Assembly: GCA_020050175.1 (NCBI GenBank)
Contig: JAGVKY010000208.1
Span: forward strand, 1-17,557
DNA from: Parachlamydiales bacterium
GTDB lineage: Bacteria; Chlamydiota; Chlamydiia; Chlamydiales; JAJFMK01
Direction of reading: 5' to 3'
Length of the DNA stretch: 17,557 nucleotides
This document shows positions 1 through 7,642 of the stretch, in pieces. How positions within the stretch are numbered: position 1 is the first letter of the stretch; each line of letters starts with the position of its first letter. Below the pieces are notes generated by a model. It was not told where the DNA came from. It did not search any database and saw nothing but the letters and a program-made list of their open reading frames with translations. The position numbers and the translations under genes were made by a program.

Positions 1-309
1 ACATTTCACAAAACTCATCAACAACAAACCTTAGATTATCTGACATCAGTTCTGCTTGCAGACTTCTGATCCATTTATCCGATACTGGCTTGTCATGATC
101 TAACGGTATCATTCCGTGCTGAAAGAGGAGCGCTTTAATCTGACAACCGATGCGAGTCCGATGTCTGACAAAAGTTTCTCGTGCTCTTGTTAGAGCCTTG
201 TAATCTTCTCTCTCTTTTGATGGCACATGAACCCCCTTTAGTCTTCCTACAGACAATTGAGTGTTATTTATTTTTTTATTCTTTAGAACCCTGATGGCCC
301 TGATTAGAC
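1..309 (-). pseudogene. IS110-family transposase fragment
   Basis: Reading the minus strand from about position 309 to the left edge gives an open frame of about 103 codons with no stop. It contains RLKGVHVPSKEREDYKALTR, then ARETFVRHRTR, then IKALLFQHGM. This pattern (VPS/T-x-E-x-x, then R-R-x-x-L/F-V-R-x-R-T-R, then L-x-x-H-G) is typical of the stretch just after the DEDD catalytic domain of IS110-family transposases, which act without a DDE triad. The N-terminal part with the catalytic acidic residues is absent, because the frame runs back into the 3' end of rmlB and hits a stop. No start codon with a ribosome site is visible. The copy is therefore 5'-truncated, and its 3' part lies outside the window. 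The family call comes from motif memory. Confidence 0.7.
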
Positions 310-1338
310 GCCAGCGTAGTGCTGATAGGCGCCGGTGGTGATATTTTCAAGCCAGACTGAATTGCTTAGATACCAATCAATTGTCTTAGAAATCCCTTCC
401 TGGAAGCTTGTTTGTGGTTTCCACCCAAGCTCCTGCTGGATCTTTTTCGGATCGATAGCATACCGCTCGTCATGCCCTAAACGATCTTTTACAAAATTAA
501 TGAGTCTTTGAGAAGATCCAAGAGGACGACCTAGTTTTTGATCGACCATCTGAATCAATAGCTTGATCAGGTCGATATTGCGCCATTCATTCTCAGTTCC
601 GACGTTGTAGCTCTCACCCAGGCGTCCTTTATGAAAAATGAGATCGATTGCCAAGGCATGATCTTCAACATAAAGCCAATCACGGATGTTTTCTCCCTTT
701 CCATAGACAGGGATTGGTTTCTCTTCGAGAAGATGGTGGATGGCTAGAGGAATCAGTTTCTCTGGAAATTGATAGGGACCGTAATTGTTTGAACAGTTGG
801 AGAGGACGACAGGTAAGCCGTAAGTGTGGAAATAGGCTCTGACTAAGTGGTCAGAAGCCGCTTTAGAGGCCGAGTAGGGGCTCCGAGGGTGGTAAGGGGT
901 CTCTTCCGTAAAGGCGCCATAAGGGCCCAATGATCCAAAAACTTCATCCGTAGAAATGTGGTGAAAAAGATGGTTGGGAGAATTTCCCCAAAATCTTCTG
1001 CAGGCATTGAGGAGATGGACAGTTCCCAGGACATTAGTAGATACAAAAGCAAGAGGACCTGTAATCGAACGATCAACGTGAGACTCTGCTGCGAGATGGA
1101 TCACATGGGTAAAGCCATGCATCTCAAATAGCGCCTCTATCTCATCTGAATCGGTGATATCAGCCTGCAAAAAAGTGTAGTTAGGAGCCATCTCGACATC
1201 TTTGAGATTCTCTAAATTACCCGCATATGTGAGCTTGTCGAGATTGAAAATAACGTCAGATGGATATTGATTAACAAATAGTCTCACAACGTGAGAACCA
1301 ATAAAGCCAGCCCCACCAGTAATTAATATTTTTCGCAT
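304..1338 (-). CDS. rmlB: dTDP-glucose 4,6-dehydratase RmlB
   Basis: This cytosolic enzyme converts dTDP-glucose to dTDP-4-keto-6-deoxyglucose, the second step of dTDP-L-rhamnose synthesis. The 344-aa product has the usual family length. It is an extended short-chain dehydrogenase: the NAD-binding GGAGFIGSH is at residues 8-16, LAAESHVDRS at 82-91, STDEVFG (T130, D131, E132) at 129-135, and catalytic Y155 and K159 in YSASK. The substrate-binding segment NCSNNYGPYQFPEKLIP follows. ATG overlaps the end of rmlD by 16 bases, so the two are probably translated together. It is the last gene of the rmlC-rmlD-rmlB operon. Its stop codon sits within a few bases of the IS110 remnant, yet the C-terminus (WYL, then a GAYQHY ending) looks normal, so the gene seems intact. 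Confidence 0.96.
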   Translation of the reverse strand: MRKILITGGAGFIGSHVVRLFVNQYPSDVIFNLDKLTYAGNLENLKDVEMAPNYTFLQADITDSDEIEALFEMHGFTHVIHLAAESHVDRSITGPLAFVSTNVLGTVHLLNACRRFWGNSPNHLFHHISTDEVFGSLGPYGAFTEETPYHPRSPYSASKAASDHLVRAYFHTYGLPVVLSNCSNNYGPYQFPEKLIPLAIHHLLEEKPIPVYGKGENIRDWLYVEDHALAIDLIFHKGRLGESYNVGTENEWRNIDLIKLLIQMVDQKLGRPLGSSQRLINFVKDRLGHDERYAIDPKKIQQELGWKPQTSFQEGISKTIDWYLSNSVWLENITTGAYQHYAGV

Positions 1339-2186
1339 ACCAAAAACTTTTTAGATAGATAGTCCGTTAAAGCCTCTTGCCAAGGGCGAAGAGGAATTTT
1401 TTTTGCCAACTTCTCATTGGAAAGAACAGAGTAAGTTGGACGACGTATTTTAGAAGGAAATACAGACTTAGAGACAGGTTCAATCCGATCGAAAAAACCC
1501 ATCTTTTTCCCAATTTCTTGAGCGAAGGTAAACCAACTTGCCTCCCCAGAGTTAACCGCATGGTAAAGACCAGGGGCGGTCTTATCCTCGATCATTTTAA
1601 GGATCATGTCAGCTAGGTCAGAGGTTGCTGTGGGACTCATCCATATGTCATCAATGACTCGGATCGGATCGCTTTTTTCTCCTTTCTGAACAATCGAATC
1701 GACAAAGTTACCTTTCTTCTCTCTTGAGCCCTGTAGGCCATAAAGAGAAGCTGTTCTTAGAACATAAGCTCCAGGATGGAGAGAGAGAGCTAAAGACTCA
1801 CCCAGGGCTTTAGAGGCCCCATAAATTGAAAGAGGGGCTGTGAGATCACCTTCTTGGTAAGGAGTCTCCTTTTTCCCATCAAAGACATAATCGGTGCTGA
1901 CATGGAAGAGGGGGATATTTCTACCGTGTGCAACTTTTGCCATCACACCAACCGCATGGCCATTGATGGTGTAGGCAAGTAGCGTTTCCTCTTCTGCAAG
2001 TTCGGTCTTATTATAAGCTGCGCAATTGATGATCCCCTCACAAGGGAGACTTTCAAGCTTTTTTTCTAATTCCTGGAGATTTAAAAGATTAATCTCGTCG
2101 CTCGTCCAAGGGAGAAAGAGCTCTCTATTTTTAGAAAGGAGGTCTGTCCCTAATTGACCTCTTGCGCCAATAAGTAAAAAAGCCAT
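1323..2186 (-). CDS. rmlD: dTDP-4-dehydrorhamnose reductase RmlD
   Basis: This is the last step of dTDP-L-rhamnose synthesis, the NAD(P)H reduction of dTDP-4-keto-L-rhamnose. The 287-aa protein is a short-chain dehydrogenase with the nucleotide-binding GARGQLG at residues 7-13, NCAAYNKTELAE at 54-65, STDYVFDG at 97-104 and catalytic Y122/K126 in IYGASK. The order STDYVFDG then YGxSKxxGE is diagnostic for the RmlD group rather than RmlB. The start ATG directly follows the rmlC stop codon with no spacer, and the 3' end overlaps rmlB by 16 bases. Length matches the family. The C-terminal third (from about residue 190) is more divergent but keeps a GLYHAVNSGEASWFTFA-like segment typical of RmlD. 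Confidence 0.94.
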   Translation of the reverse strand: MAFLLIGARGQLGTDLLSKNRELFLPWTSDEINLLNLQELEKKLESLPCEGIINCAAYNKTELAEEETLLAYTINGHAVGVMAKVAHGRNIPLFHVSTDYVFDGKKETPYQEGDLTAPLSIYGASKALGESLALSLHPGAYVLRTASLYGLQGSREKKGNFVDSIVQKGEKSDPIRVIDDIWMSPTATSDLADMILKMIEDKTAPGLYHAVNSGEASWFTFAQEIGKKMGFFDRIEPVSKSVFPSKIRRPTYSVLSNEKLAKKIPLRPWQEALTDYLSKKFLVCEKY

Positions 2187-2738
2187 TTATAACGACCCTT
2201 TGAACTCTTCCCACGATGGAAGAACGAGATCCTTATCAGAAAGTTGCGGCTTTAGATTAGGCCAAAGAATTCCAAGAATTGGATCATCCCATTTGACTCC
2301 CCCTTCATGCGCTTTTGAATAGGGCTTAGAGACTTTGTAAAGGACCTCTGTATTCTCTTCCAAGGTCATAAACCCATGGAGGAATCCTGCGGGGACATAC
2401 AATTGCAACATCCCTTCTGCATCAAGCTCAAAAGATTCCCATTCGCCAAAAGTGTCAGAATCAGAACGGACATCGACAACGACATCTAAAATTTTTCCTC
2501 TTAATACTCGAACAAGTTTGGCTTGTTCAAAGGGAGGGTGTTGTAAATGGAGTCCTCTTACTGTCCCTTGTTGGCGAGAAAGTGAATGATTATCTTGGAT
2601 GAATGTGGGAATGACGCCTGCATTTTTCCACCGCTCTTCTTGATAAGTCTCGGCAAAAAAACCCCGGTCATCGAAAAACTTTTTTGGCTGCAAAAGGAGA
2701 GGCCCTTGCAGTTTTTTTTGTTCGCCAAGCATCAACAT
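2187..2738 (-). CDS. rmlC: dTDP-4-dehydrorhamnose 3,5-epimerase RmlC
   Basis: This cupin-fold epimerase acts on dTDP-4-keto-6-deoxyglucose at C3 and C5 and supplies the substrate of RmlD. The 183-aa protein has the expected length. Visible family motifs are FFDDRGFFAETY at residues 21-32, IQDNHSLS at 47-54, RGLHLQ with catalytic H64, K74 in QAKLVRVLRG, the cupin strand VVDVR at 87-91 and VPAGFLHGF at 115-123. The ATG at 2738 and a second ATG two codons later (2732) are both possible; neither has a clear Shine-Dalgarno sequence. It is the first gene of the operon. The upstream leader carries an inverted repeat, described separately. rmlA, the first pathway enzyme, is not in the window. Confidence 0.95.
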   Translation of the reverse strand: MLMLGEQKKLQGPLLLQPKKFFDDRGFFAETYQEERWKNAGVIPTFIQDNHSLSRQQGTVRGLHLQHPPFEQAKLVRVLRGKILDVVVDVRSDSDTFGEWESFELDAEGMLQLYVPAGFLHGFMTLEENTEVLYKVSKPYSKAHEGGVKWDDPILGILWPNLKPQLSDKDLVLPSWEEFKGSL

Positions 2739-2754
2739 GCGGTTGAGCTTAAGA

Positions 2755-2795
2755 TAGTCCTATCCTATCTCGCAAGAGTTTGATGAATAGGACTA
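2755..2795. repeat. Inverted repeat in the rmlC leader
   Basis: TAGTCCTAT (2755-2763) and ATAGGACTA (2787-2795) are perfect 9-base inverted complements separated by 23 bases. They lie 17-57 bases upstream of the rmlC ATG. The arms could form a hairpin in the leader RNA or be an operator. No U-run follows, so it is not a standard terminator. The role is unknown. Confidence 0.5.
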
Positions 2796-2895
2796 AAAAT
2801 GGCAACCATAAGAGAACCCTCAGAAATGGTTATAAGAAAAACGTTAGGAATTAATTTCTAAAAAAAGAATTTAAATTTTTGATTGGAATTTTACC

Positions 2896-4452
2896 TTAAG
2901 TTTGGATGACGCCTAGGCGGCGGAAAAGGGGAACCCACTCCTCTTTGATCTTATGAATAGAAACTTTGACGCCCTGTTTTGTCCATCTTTCGATGCACTC
3001 TTTAATGGCGAGCACTCCGCTTGTGTCGAGGAGAGTGATGCCCTCCAAATCAATCATGAGCTCTTGACAGGAGGGGGGAAGGTCAAGCCTCTTCAGATCT
3101 TCACTCACAGAAAAGAAAAGGGGGCCAGAGACACTAAGAGCATGTTTATCTGGTTCTTGGGTGGAAACAAATTTTAATTGGGCAGCCTTTCCCATCCTTC
3201 GAACAATTAAAAGGGCCGACAGAACAATCCCTACTTGGACAGCAAGAGTGATGTCGACAAGAACGGTCAGAATCAGGGTAAGGAAAAGAACCATACCGTC
3301 TGTTCTATGCGCTTTTGCAATTTGAACAAGATGGGAAAACTCACCCATATTCCAAGCCACAAAGACTAAGATTCCGGCTAAGGCGGCTAAGGGGATTTTC
3401 CCCGCAAAGGGGGCTAAAAAATAGACGACAAGAAAAAGGGTGATGGCATGGAACATCCCAGCAAGGGGGGTTTTTGCTCCCATGCGTATGTTGGCAGAGG
3501 TTCTAGCAATTGCCGCAGTTGCTGGAATACCTCCAAACATAGCTGTTCCGATATTAGCCGCTCCTTGGCCTAAAAGCTCAGCATTGGAAATGTGCCTTGT
3601 CCCTGTCATCCGATCGGCGACGGCTGCCGACAAGAGCGCTTCAATCGCCCCCAGAAGAGCAAGAGCCAACCCATCGGGGAACAGTTCTCTCAATCGTTCC
3701 CAAGTGATATCAGGAAGGGAATAGGGGGGAAGAGGGTTAGGAATAACTCCAAATTTCCCTTCAATTGTTTCTATAGGAAGAGCAAAGAGATAGGCTGCGG
3801 CTGTAGCTACAAATAAGACAACGATAGCGCCAGGCACTTTTGGGAGGAAACGCTTCATCCAAAAGAGCGACCCCGTCGTAAAGGCGGCAAAAAGTGTTGC
3901 CCAAGGATTTATTCGATAAGCCTCTTGGCAAAACAGGGTGCATTTATCGAGAAATTGAGGAGGAAGGGCATCGACCTGAAGACCAAAAAAATCTCGAAGC
4001 TGTGAAGAAAGGATGACAACAGCTATTCCCGCCGTGAATCCGACGATCACCGGCTGGGGGACATATTTCATCAGCCGGCCAAACTTAAAAAGGGCCATCA
4101 AGATTAAAAGGCAGCCCGATATTAAGGTCGCGATTTGCAGTCCTTCGAAACCTCTCGCATTGAAGATAGAATAAATTAAAACTACATAAGCCCCTGTAGG
4201 CCCCCCGATTTGGAAACGACTCCCTCCTAAAAAAGAGATGAGGAATCCCCCAACGACAACCGTATAGAGACCTTTCTCAGGAGGGACCCCAGAAGCAATC
4301 GCAAAGGCTAAGGCTAAAGGGATTGCAATAATCCCAACACTCATGCCTGCAAAAAGATCGCTTAGGAAAGTCTTTCCCATCTCGGGCAGACACCTAACAC
4401 TCTGAGGAATAAGGTCTTTAAAATAAGCGGAAAGAAAATTCAAAAGTTTCAC
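2896..4452 (-). CDS. SulP-family anion transporter with STAS domain
   Basis: This is an inner-membrane anion transporter of the SulP (SLC26) family. Members move sulfate, bicarbonate or dicarboxylates with Na+ or H+, and the substrate cannot be read from sequence. The 518-aa protein has family length. Residues 30-420 are membrane segments with SulP signatures: GIIAIPLALAFAIASGVPPE near 40-59, GLYTVVVGG at 61-69, and GGPTGAYV at 83-90. The AVADRMTGTRH region lies in the second half, followed by a GGIPATAAIARTSANI segment. The C-terminus, about residues 425-518, is a STAS domain: MIDLEGITLLDTSG carries the DTSG (D476-G479) related to the phosphorylatable site of anti-sigma antagonists. It stands alone, 157 bases from rmlC and divergent from the kinase pair. 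Nearby sulfotransferases make sulfate an appealing but unproven substrate. Confidence 0.92.
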   Translation of the reverse strand: MKLLNFLSAYFKDLIPQSVRCLPEMGKTFLSDLFAGMSVGIIAIPLALAFAIASGVPPEKGLYTVVVGGFLISFLGGSRFQIGGPTGAYVVLIYSIFNARGFEGLQIATLISGCLLILMALFKFGRLMKYVPQPVIVGFTAGIAVVILSSQLRDFFGLQVDALPPQFLDKCTLFCQEAYRINPWATLFAAFTTGSLFWMKRFLPKVPGAIVVLFVATAAAYLFALPIETIEGKFGVIPNPLPPYSLPDITWERLRELFPDGLALALLGAIEALLSAAVADRMTGTRHISNAELLGQGAANIGTAMFGGIPATAAIARTSANIRMGAKTPLAGMFHAITLFLVVYFLAPFAGKIPLAALAGILVFVAWNMGEFSHLVQIAKAHRTDGMVLFLTLILTVLVDITLAVQVGIVLSALLIVRRMGKAAQLKFVSTQEPDKHALSVSGPLFFSVSEDLKRLDLPPSCQELMIDLEGITLLDTSGVLAIKECIERWTKQGVKVSIHKIKEEWVPLFRRLGVIQT

Positions 4453-4467
4453 TGAATTAATAGCGAT

Positions 4468-4476
4468 ATCATAACA
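4468..4476 (-). promoter_or_regulatory. Possible extended -10 promoter for the SulP gene
   Basis: The minus strand reads TGTTATGAT here: a TATGAT hexamer (5 of 6 to TATAAT) with the TGn extension of an extended -10 element. It lies 16 bases upstream of the SulP ATG, implying a leader of about ten bases. No good -35 box is seen. The short leader makes this tentative. Confidence 0.3.
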
Positions 4477-4485
4477 AATCTATAA

Positions 4486-4498
4486 GGTTAATTTAACC
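4486..4498. repeat. 13-bp palindrome between divergent genes
   Basis: GGTTAA-T-TTAACC is a perfect palindrome in the 113-base gap between the divergent SulP and 186-aa genes. It is a plausible operator site, but such an AT-rich palindrome can arise by chance. Confidence 0.3.
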
Positions 4499-4565
4499 AA
4501 ATCTTCATCTTAAAAGGGAAAAATAAGAACAAAGGAAATAATTTTTTTAATCTAAGGCAAAGAGA

Positions 4566-5126
4566 ATGGGCGTCAAAGAAGGGAATCTTCCTCGAAGAGA
4601 GATAAGGGTTGATACCGAATATTGGATCGGCCTCAAGGTTGATGAGTATGTTTTAACCGCGGCTCAAGCTAAAGACCCTAAAATTCAATCCCTTTTCCAC
4701 GGAAGATTGCCGATTGGGAAACCTGAACATAAAGATAAAGCGACCATTGTGATGCGCTTCGTTTCTGACGAAGATAAAGAAGACTATCGCAGAGTAAAAA
4801 AATTTGGCAAAACACGTGGTATGGAGAGGCTTCGGGAGCAACTCTTTGGCCATTCCTTTAATCCCTCCATCCAAAAAAGGCTGGCCTTTGCAGAAAAGAT
4901 TCTTAACGATAATTCAAGCCCGATTAGGGTCAAAATTAAGGCAGCCCAAGATCTAGTCGCAGCAGAAAAAAAAGGGCTCTACCACCCCAAGTCTATCTCT
5001 CTTAAAGAAGTTGGAAGAGCGATCCATGTTATTTTCTTAAAAAGCTCTAATTCTAAACAGACTGCTACCAACAAAGCTTCTCTCATTCTTGACTTCGAAA
5101 AAGTTTTTGAGAAGAAGGATGCCTAG
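4566..5126 (+). CDS. Uncharacterised 186-aa protein, stand-alone copy of the kinase-adjacent module
   Basis: No known family is recognised. The protein is soluble and Lys/Glu rich, with no signal peptide or membrane segment. Its residues 21-160 can be aligned by eye along their length with residues 347-483 of the kinase encoded next door. Shared blocks are IGLKVDE (identical), GKP, RFVSDEDKEDYRR against HFVAKEDEVNYCR, KRLAFAEKIL against KRLQFAERLL, and VKIKAAQDLVAAEKKGLY against VKLDAAERLHQAEKAGQY. The residue 150-158 block RAIHVIFLK matches KYHVTLFLE just before the kinase P-loop. The pattern suggests gene duplication or gain/loss of the kinase part. The start ATG has AAGG about nine bases upstream. 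The stop is only two bases before the kinase ATG, so the genes are almost surely co-transcribed and may act together, for example as a regulatory partner (inference). Confidence 0.8.
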   Translation: MGVKEGNLPRREIRVDTEYWIGLKVDEYVLTAAQAKDPKIQSLFHGRLPIGKPEHKDKATIVMRFVSDEDKEDYRRVKKFGKTRGMERLREQLFGHSFNPSIQKRLAFAEKILNDNSSPIRVKIKAAQDLVAAEKKGLYHPKSISLKEVGRAIHVIFLKSSNSKQTATNKASLILDFEKVFEKKDA

Positions 5127-5128
5127 AG

Positions 5129-7642
5129 ATGAGTTCTATTCATCGTGTTTCCCCCGGCGAGCTTAAAAATTTCTATAAAGCAATTGAAAAAATTCCTCAC
5201 AAAATATCCCCTGAAGAGTTAAGGATTGTTAACGCAGTCAAAGAGGCATTTCTCCATAAAAGGAGTGTTCAATTCAGCCCTTCCGACTTCCAAATTTTCA
5301 GAGCACTCCGAATAAAAATTTTAGGGAAAAATAGCGGTGAGGTTCTCTACCATCCCTCCACTTTTCTCTACCTGCTTTCCCCTTGGTCAAATGCTCCAAC
5401 CGATCAGGTCATTAGAGAGTTTCATGCGCTGACCAAAGATCAACAAAAAATCCTCTTACGTGCCATTGCCCATTTTACTGTTAATGACCACTCCATGATC
5501 CTCACAAAAAAAGAGGGGGAGCTTCTGTATCCCCTCACACTTCGACTTCAAGAACTCTCCAGAAGCCGGGCAGGAAAGACGGTTCCTAATGCGCAACCGT
5601 TTGCTCACGGACTTTTTCAACTGCTTTATCCTGAGTTACGGGGGATTTCAACCTCTTCACCAGCTAAAAGGTTAGAAATCGTCACGAGGGGAGAATACAA
5701 CGTCCGGCGAGAGTGTGATGCTGATTTTATAAAACTTATAGAGATGAAGGGATCTCCTGAATATTCCGCTCATGCGGAACTTTTGAAACTCAAGTTAAAT
5801 GCCCTAGCCAATCTCTACAAACCCTACGCGGATGGCGATCCGGTTTTTGCTCTCCTTTATGCTAAAGCTCTTGCCGATCTTTACGAGGTAGACGTAGACC
5901 ATCGCGATATAATTTTGCCTCAGATTAACACCTACATGGAAAAAGCATTTTCAGATAACGGACCTGTAGGTGAAACCTTACAAATCTCTGCCTTTGGAGT
6001 AAAAGGGGCCGAAAATATTAGAGATACCATTCTTATACCGGAGGAAAAAAGAGGCTTTGCCCTCCTAGACCTCCTTCGAAGAAATCCTCCAGGGTATTTC
6101 TTTGGTCATTTCCAACCTCTGGGGCACATCCCCAAACCCTCCATTTTCCCCAAGCCCGTCAAAGGCATAGGCCTTAAAGTGGATGAAATAAGAGTTCGAA
6201 GAGATGACTTCACCCCCATCGATAAAGCAGGCCGAATTCAACTAGGCAAACCTAAAATTGAAGGGGACGAAATTGTTTACCATTTTGTGGCTAAAGAAGA
6301 TGAAGTCAATTACTGCCGTTTTGAAAGGGCCAAGAAAGGGGGCTGGCTCTATTTGTTGGGAGAATTTTTTGTCACTCGCGCTCAAAAGGAAAAAAGATTG
6401 CAGTTTGCCGAGCGGCTTCTGTTGACACAAAAGGGCGTTGAAATGCCTGTGGCTGTCAAATTAGATGCTGCTGAGCGACTTCATCAGGCAGAAAAGGCGG
6501 GCCAATACAAATTAACTAAAGTCGCCATCTGGGAGAAACGCCAAGGTAAATACCACGTCACCCTGTTTCTTGAAGGCTCTGCCAAACTACTTGGAGAGGG
6601 AGGCTTTGGGGTTGTTTATGAACGTCCATCTATCACACTTGATGCTCTTGAGAACTCTGAAACTTGGAAAGCCCATGCTCAAAAAATTCTCCGTTATAGC
6701 CTGGATGAGTATGTGAAAAGCGAAAAGCAAGCAGCTTTCGTCCTCTCATACATCAAGGCTAAATTTGGGGGGATCATGCCGAAAGGTATTGCGGAGCTTA
6801 GCCGAATGTTCACATACGAAGGGGTCACAACCTTCATTATGAAACTTTACTCATTAGGGGAGCTTTATGCCTGGATCAGAAAAAAATCTCCCGGTCTTGA
6901 TGAACTAACAGAGAGGATGAGAGATCCGATGGCGGCTCTTATCACTTTTACTACATTAGGGATTCAGTATTTTGATCTCAAACTAGAGAACATCTTCATT
7001 AACTTAAGTAAAACAGTGATTGCAGACTTTGGGGGAAGTTTTATTCTTTGTGCTACAGATCGTTCAAAGAGTTTGAAAGAAAATTTCATCGAAATTTCTA
7101 AATGGCTTGGATCTGCAGATCAACCTCCAACTCATTCCACATTTTTTACCCCTCATGAGGAATTGCAGAGGTACGAGACTCGGCTATCCACTCTTCTTCC
7201 TCTTATCCATCAAATCCCTGAAATGAAGAATGACGAACTTGAGGCCTTCGAGGCTGGAAAAGACCACTATTTAGATCAGTACGAAGAATTGAAAAGTTGG
7301 GGAGAAAAAGTCCAAGTCTTTCAAATGGGCATCATCCAGCTCATGTTATTTTTAGGCATTAAAGATCAAAACAAATTGACCGACTATTTCGACTATCACA
7401 AAAGAGGCGTTCAAGACTATTTAGTCGGAGTAAAAACCGAAGAGATCAAGATAGCTCTACAACAGAGGGAAGTTAGGAGAGAAATCGAAAAGACCTTTGG
7501 TCCTAACAGCCTTGATAAGGTACAAGCTTTCCTTCTCAATCTACTAGAGTACGATCCAGATAAAAGACTTACAACACAGCAAGCACATGACGCTTACGAA
7601 GAGCTTATCGCCTTGAAACACGCCCACTTAAGTAGGACTTAG
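5129..7642 (+). CDS. Eukaryotic-like Ser/Thr protein kinase with novel N-terminal regions
   Basis: The protein has 837 residues. The kinase domain spans about residues 485-825. The glycine-rich loop LGEGGFGVVYE is at 488-498, the likely beta-3 lysine is K519 (AQKIL), the alpha-C glutamate is E532 or E527, and FIMKLYSLGELYAWI at 569-583 matches the hinge. The catalytic loop YFDLKLEN has D616, K618 and N621. DFG is at 633-635, a PHEE near 675 stands for APE, and YDPDKRLT at 808-815 is subdomain XI. Catalytic residues remain, but the usual HRD is YFD, so it is a non-RD kinase with a long activation segment. Residues 347-484 are the module shared with the preceding gene. Residues 1-340 are predicted soluble, mostly helical and unrecognised. 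No signal peptide or transmembrane segment is visible, unlike PknD-type receptor kinases. A secreted effector acting in the host is plausible but unproven. The ATG has AAGG ten bases upstream. Confidence 0.88.
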   Translation: MSSIHRVSPGELKNFYKAIEKIPHKISPEELRIVNAVKEAFLHKRSVQFSPSDFQIFRALRIKILGKNSGEVLYHPSTFLYLLSPWSNAPTDQVIREFHALTKDQQKILLRAIAHFTVNDHSMILTKKEGELLYPLTLRLQELSRSRAGKTVPNAQPFAHGLFQLLYPELRGISTSSPAKRLEIVTRGEYNVRRECDADFIKLIEMKGSPEYSAHAELLKLKLNALANLYKPYADGDPVFALLYAKALADLYEVDVDHRDIILPQINTYMEKAFSDNGPVGETLQISAFGVKGAENIRDTILIPEEKRGFALLDLLRRNPPGYFFGHFQPLGHIPKPSIFPKPVKGIGLKVDEIRVRRDDFTPIDKAGRIQLGKPKIEGDEIVYHFVAKEDEVNYCRFERAKKGGWLYLLGEFFVTRAQKEKRLQFAERLLLTQKGVEMPVAVKLDAAERLHQAEKAGQYKLTKVAIWEKRQGKYHVTLFLEGSAKLLGEGGFGVVYERPSITLDALENSETWKAHAQKILRYSLDEYVKSEKQAAFVLSYIKAKFGGIMPKGIAELSRMFTYEGVTTFIMKLYSLGELYAWIRKKSPGLDELTERMRDPMAALITFTTLGIQYFDLKLENIFINLSKTVIADFGGSFILCATDRSKSLKENFIEISKWLGSADQPPTHSTFFTPHEELQRYETRLSTLLPLIHQIPEMKNDELEAFEAGKDHYLDQYEELKSWGEKVQVFQMGIIQLMLFLGIKDQNKLTDYFDYHKRGVQDYLVGVKTEEIKIALQQREVRREIEKTFGPNSLDKVQAFLLNLLEYDPDKRLTTQQAHDAYEELIALKHAHLSRT

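Noticed and set aside
1..309. Complete IS110 element with ends
   Set aside because: The N-terminal catalytic part is missing and no element ends are visible in the window.
5129..7642. Kinase domain as a dead pseudokinase
   Set aside because: Only the HR of HRD is changed; the catalytic Asp, the following Lys and Asn, DFG and the glycine loop are all kept.
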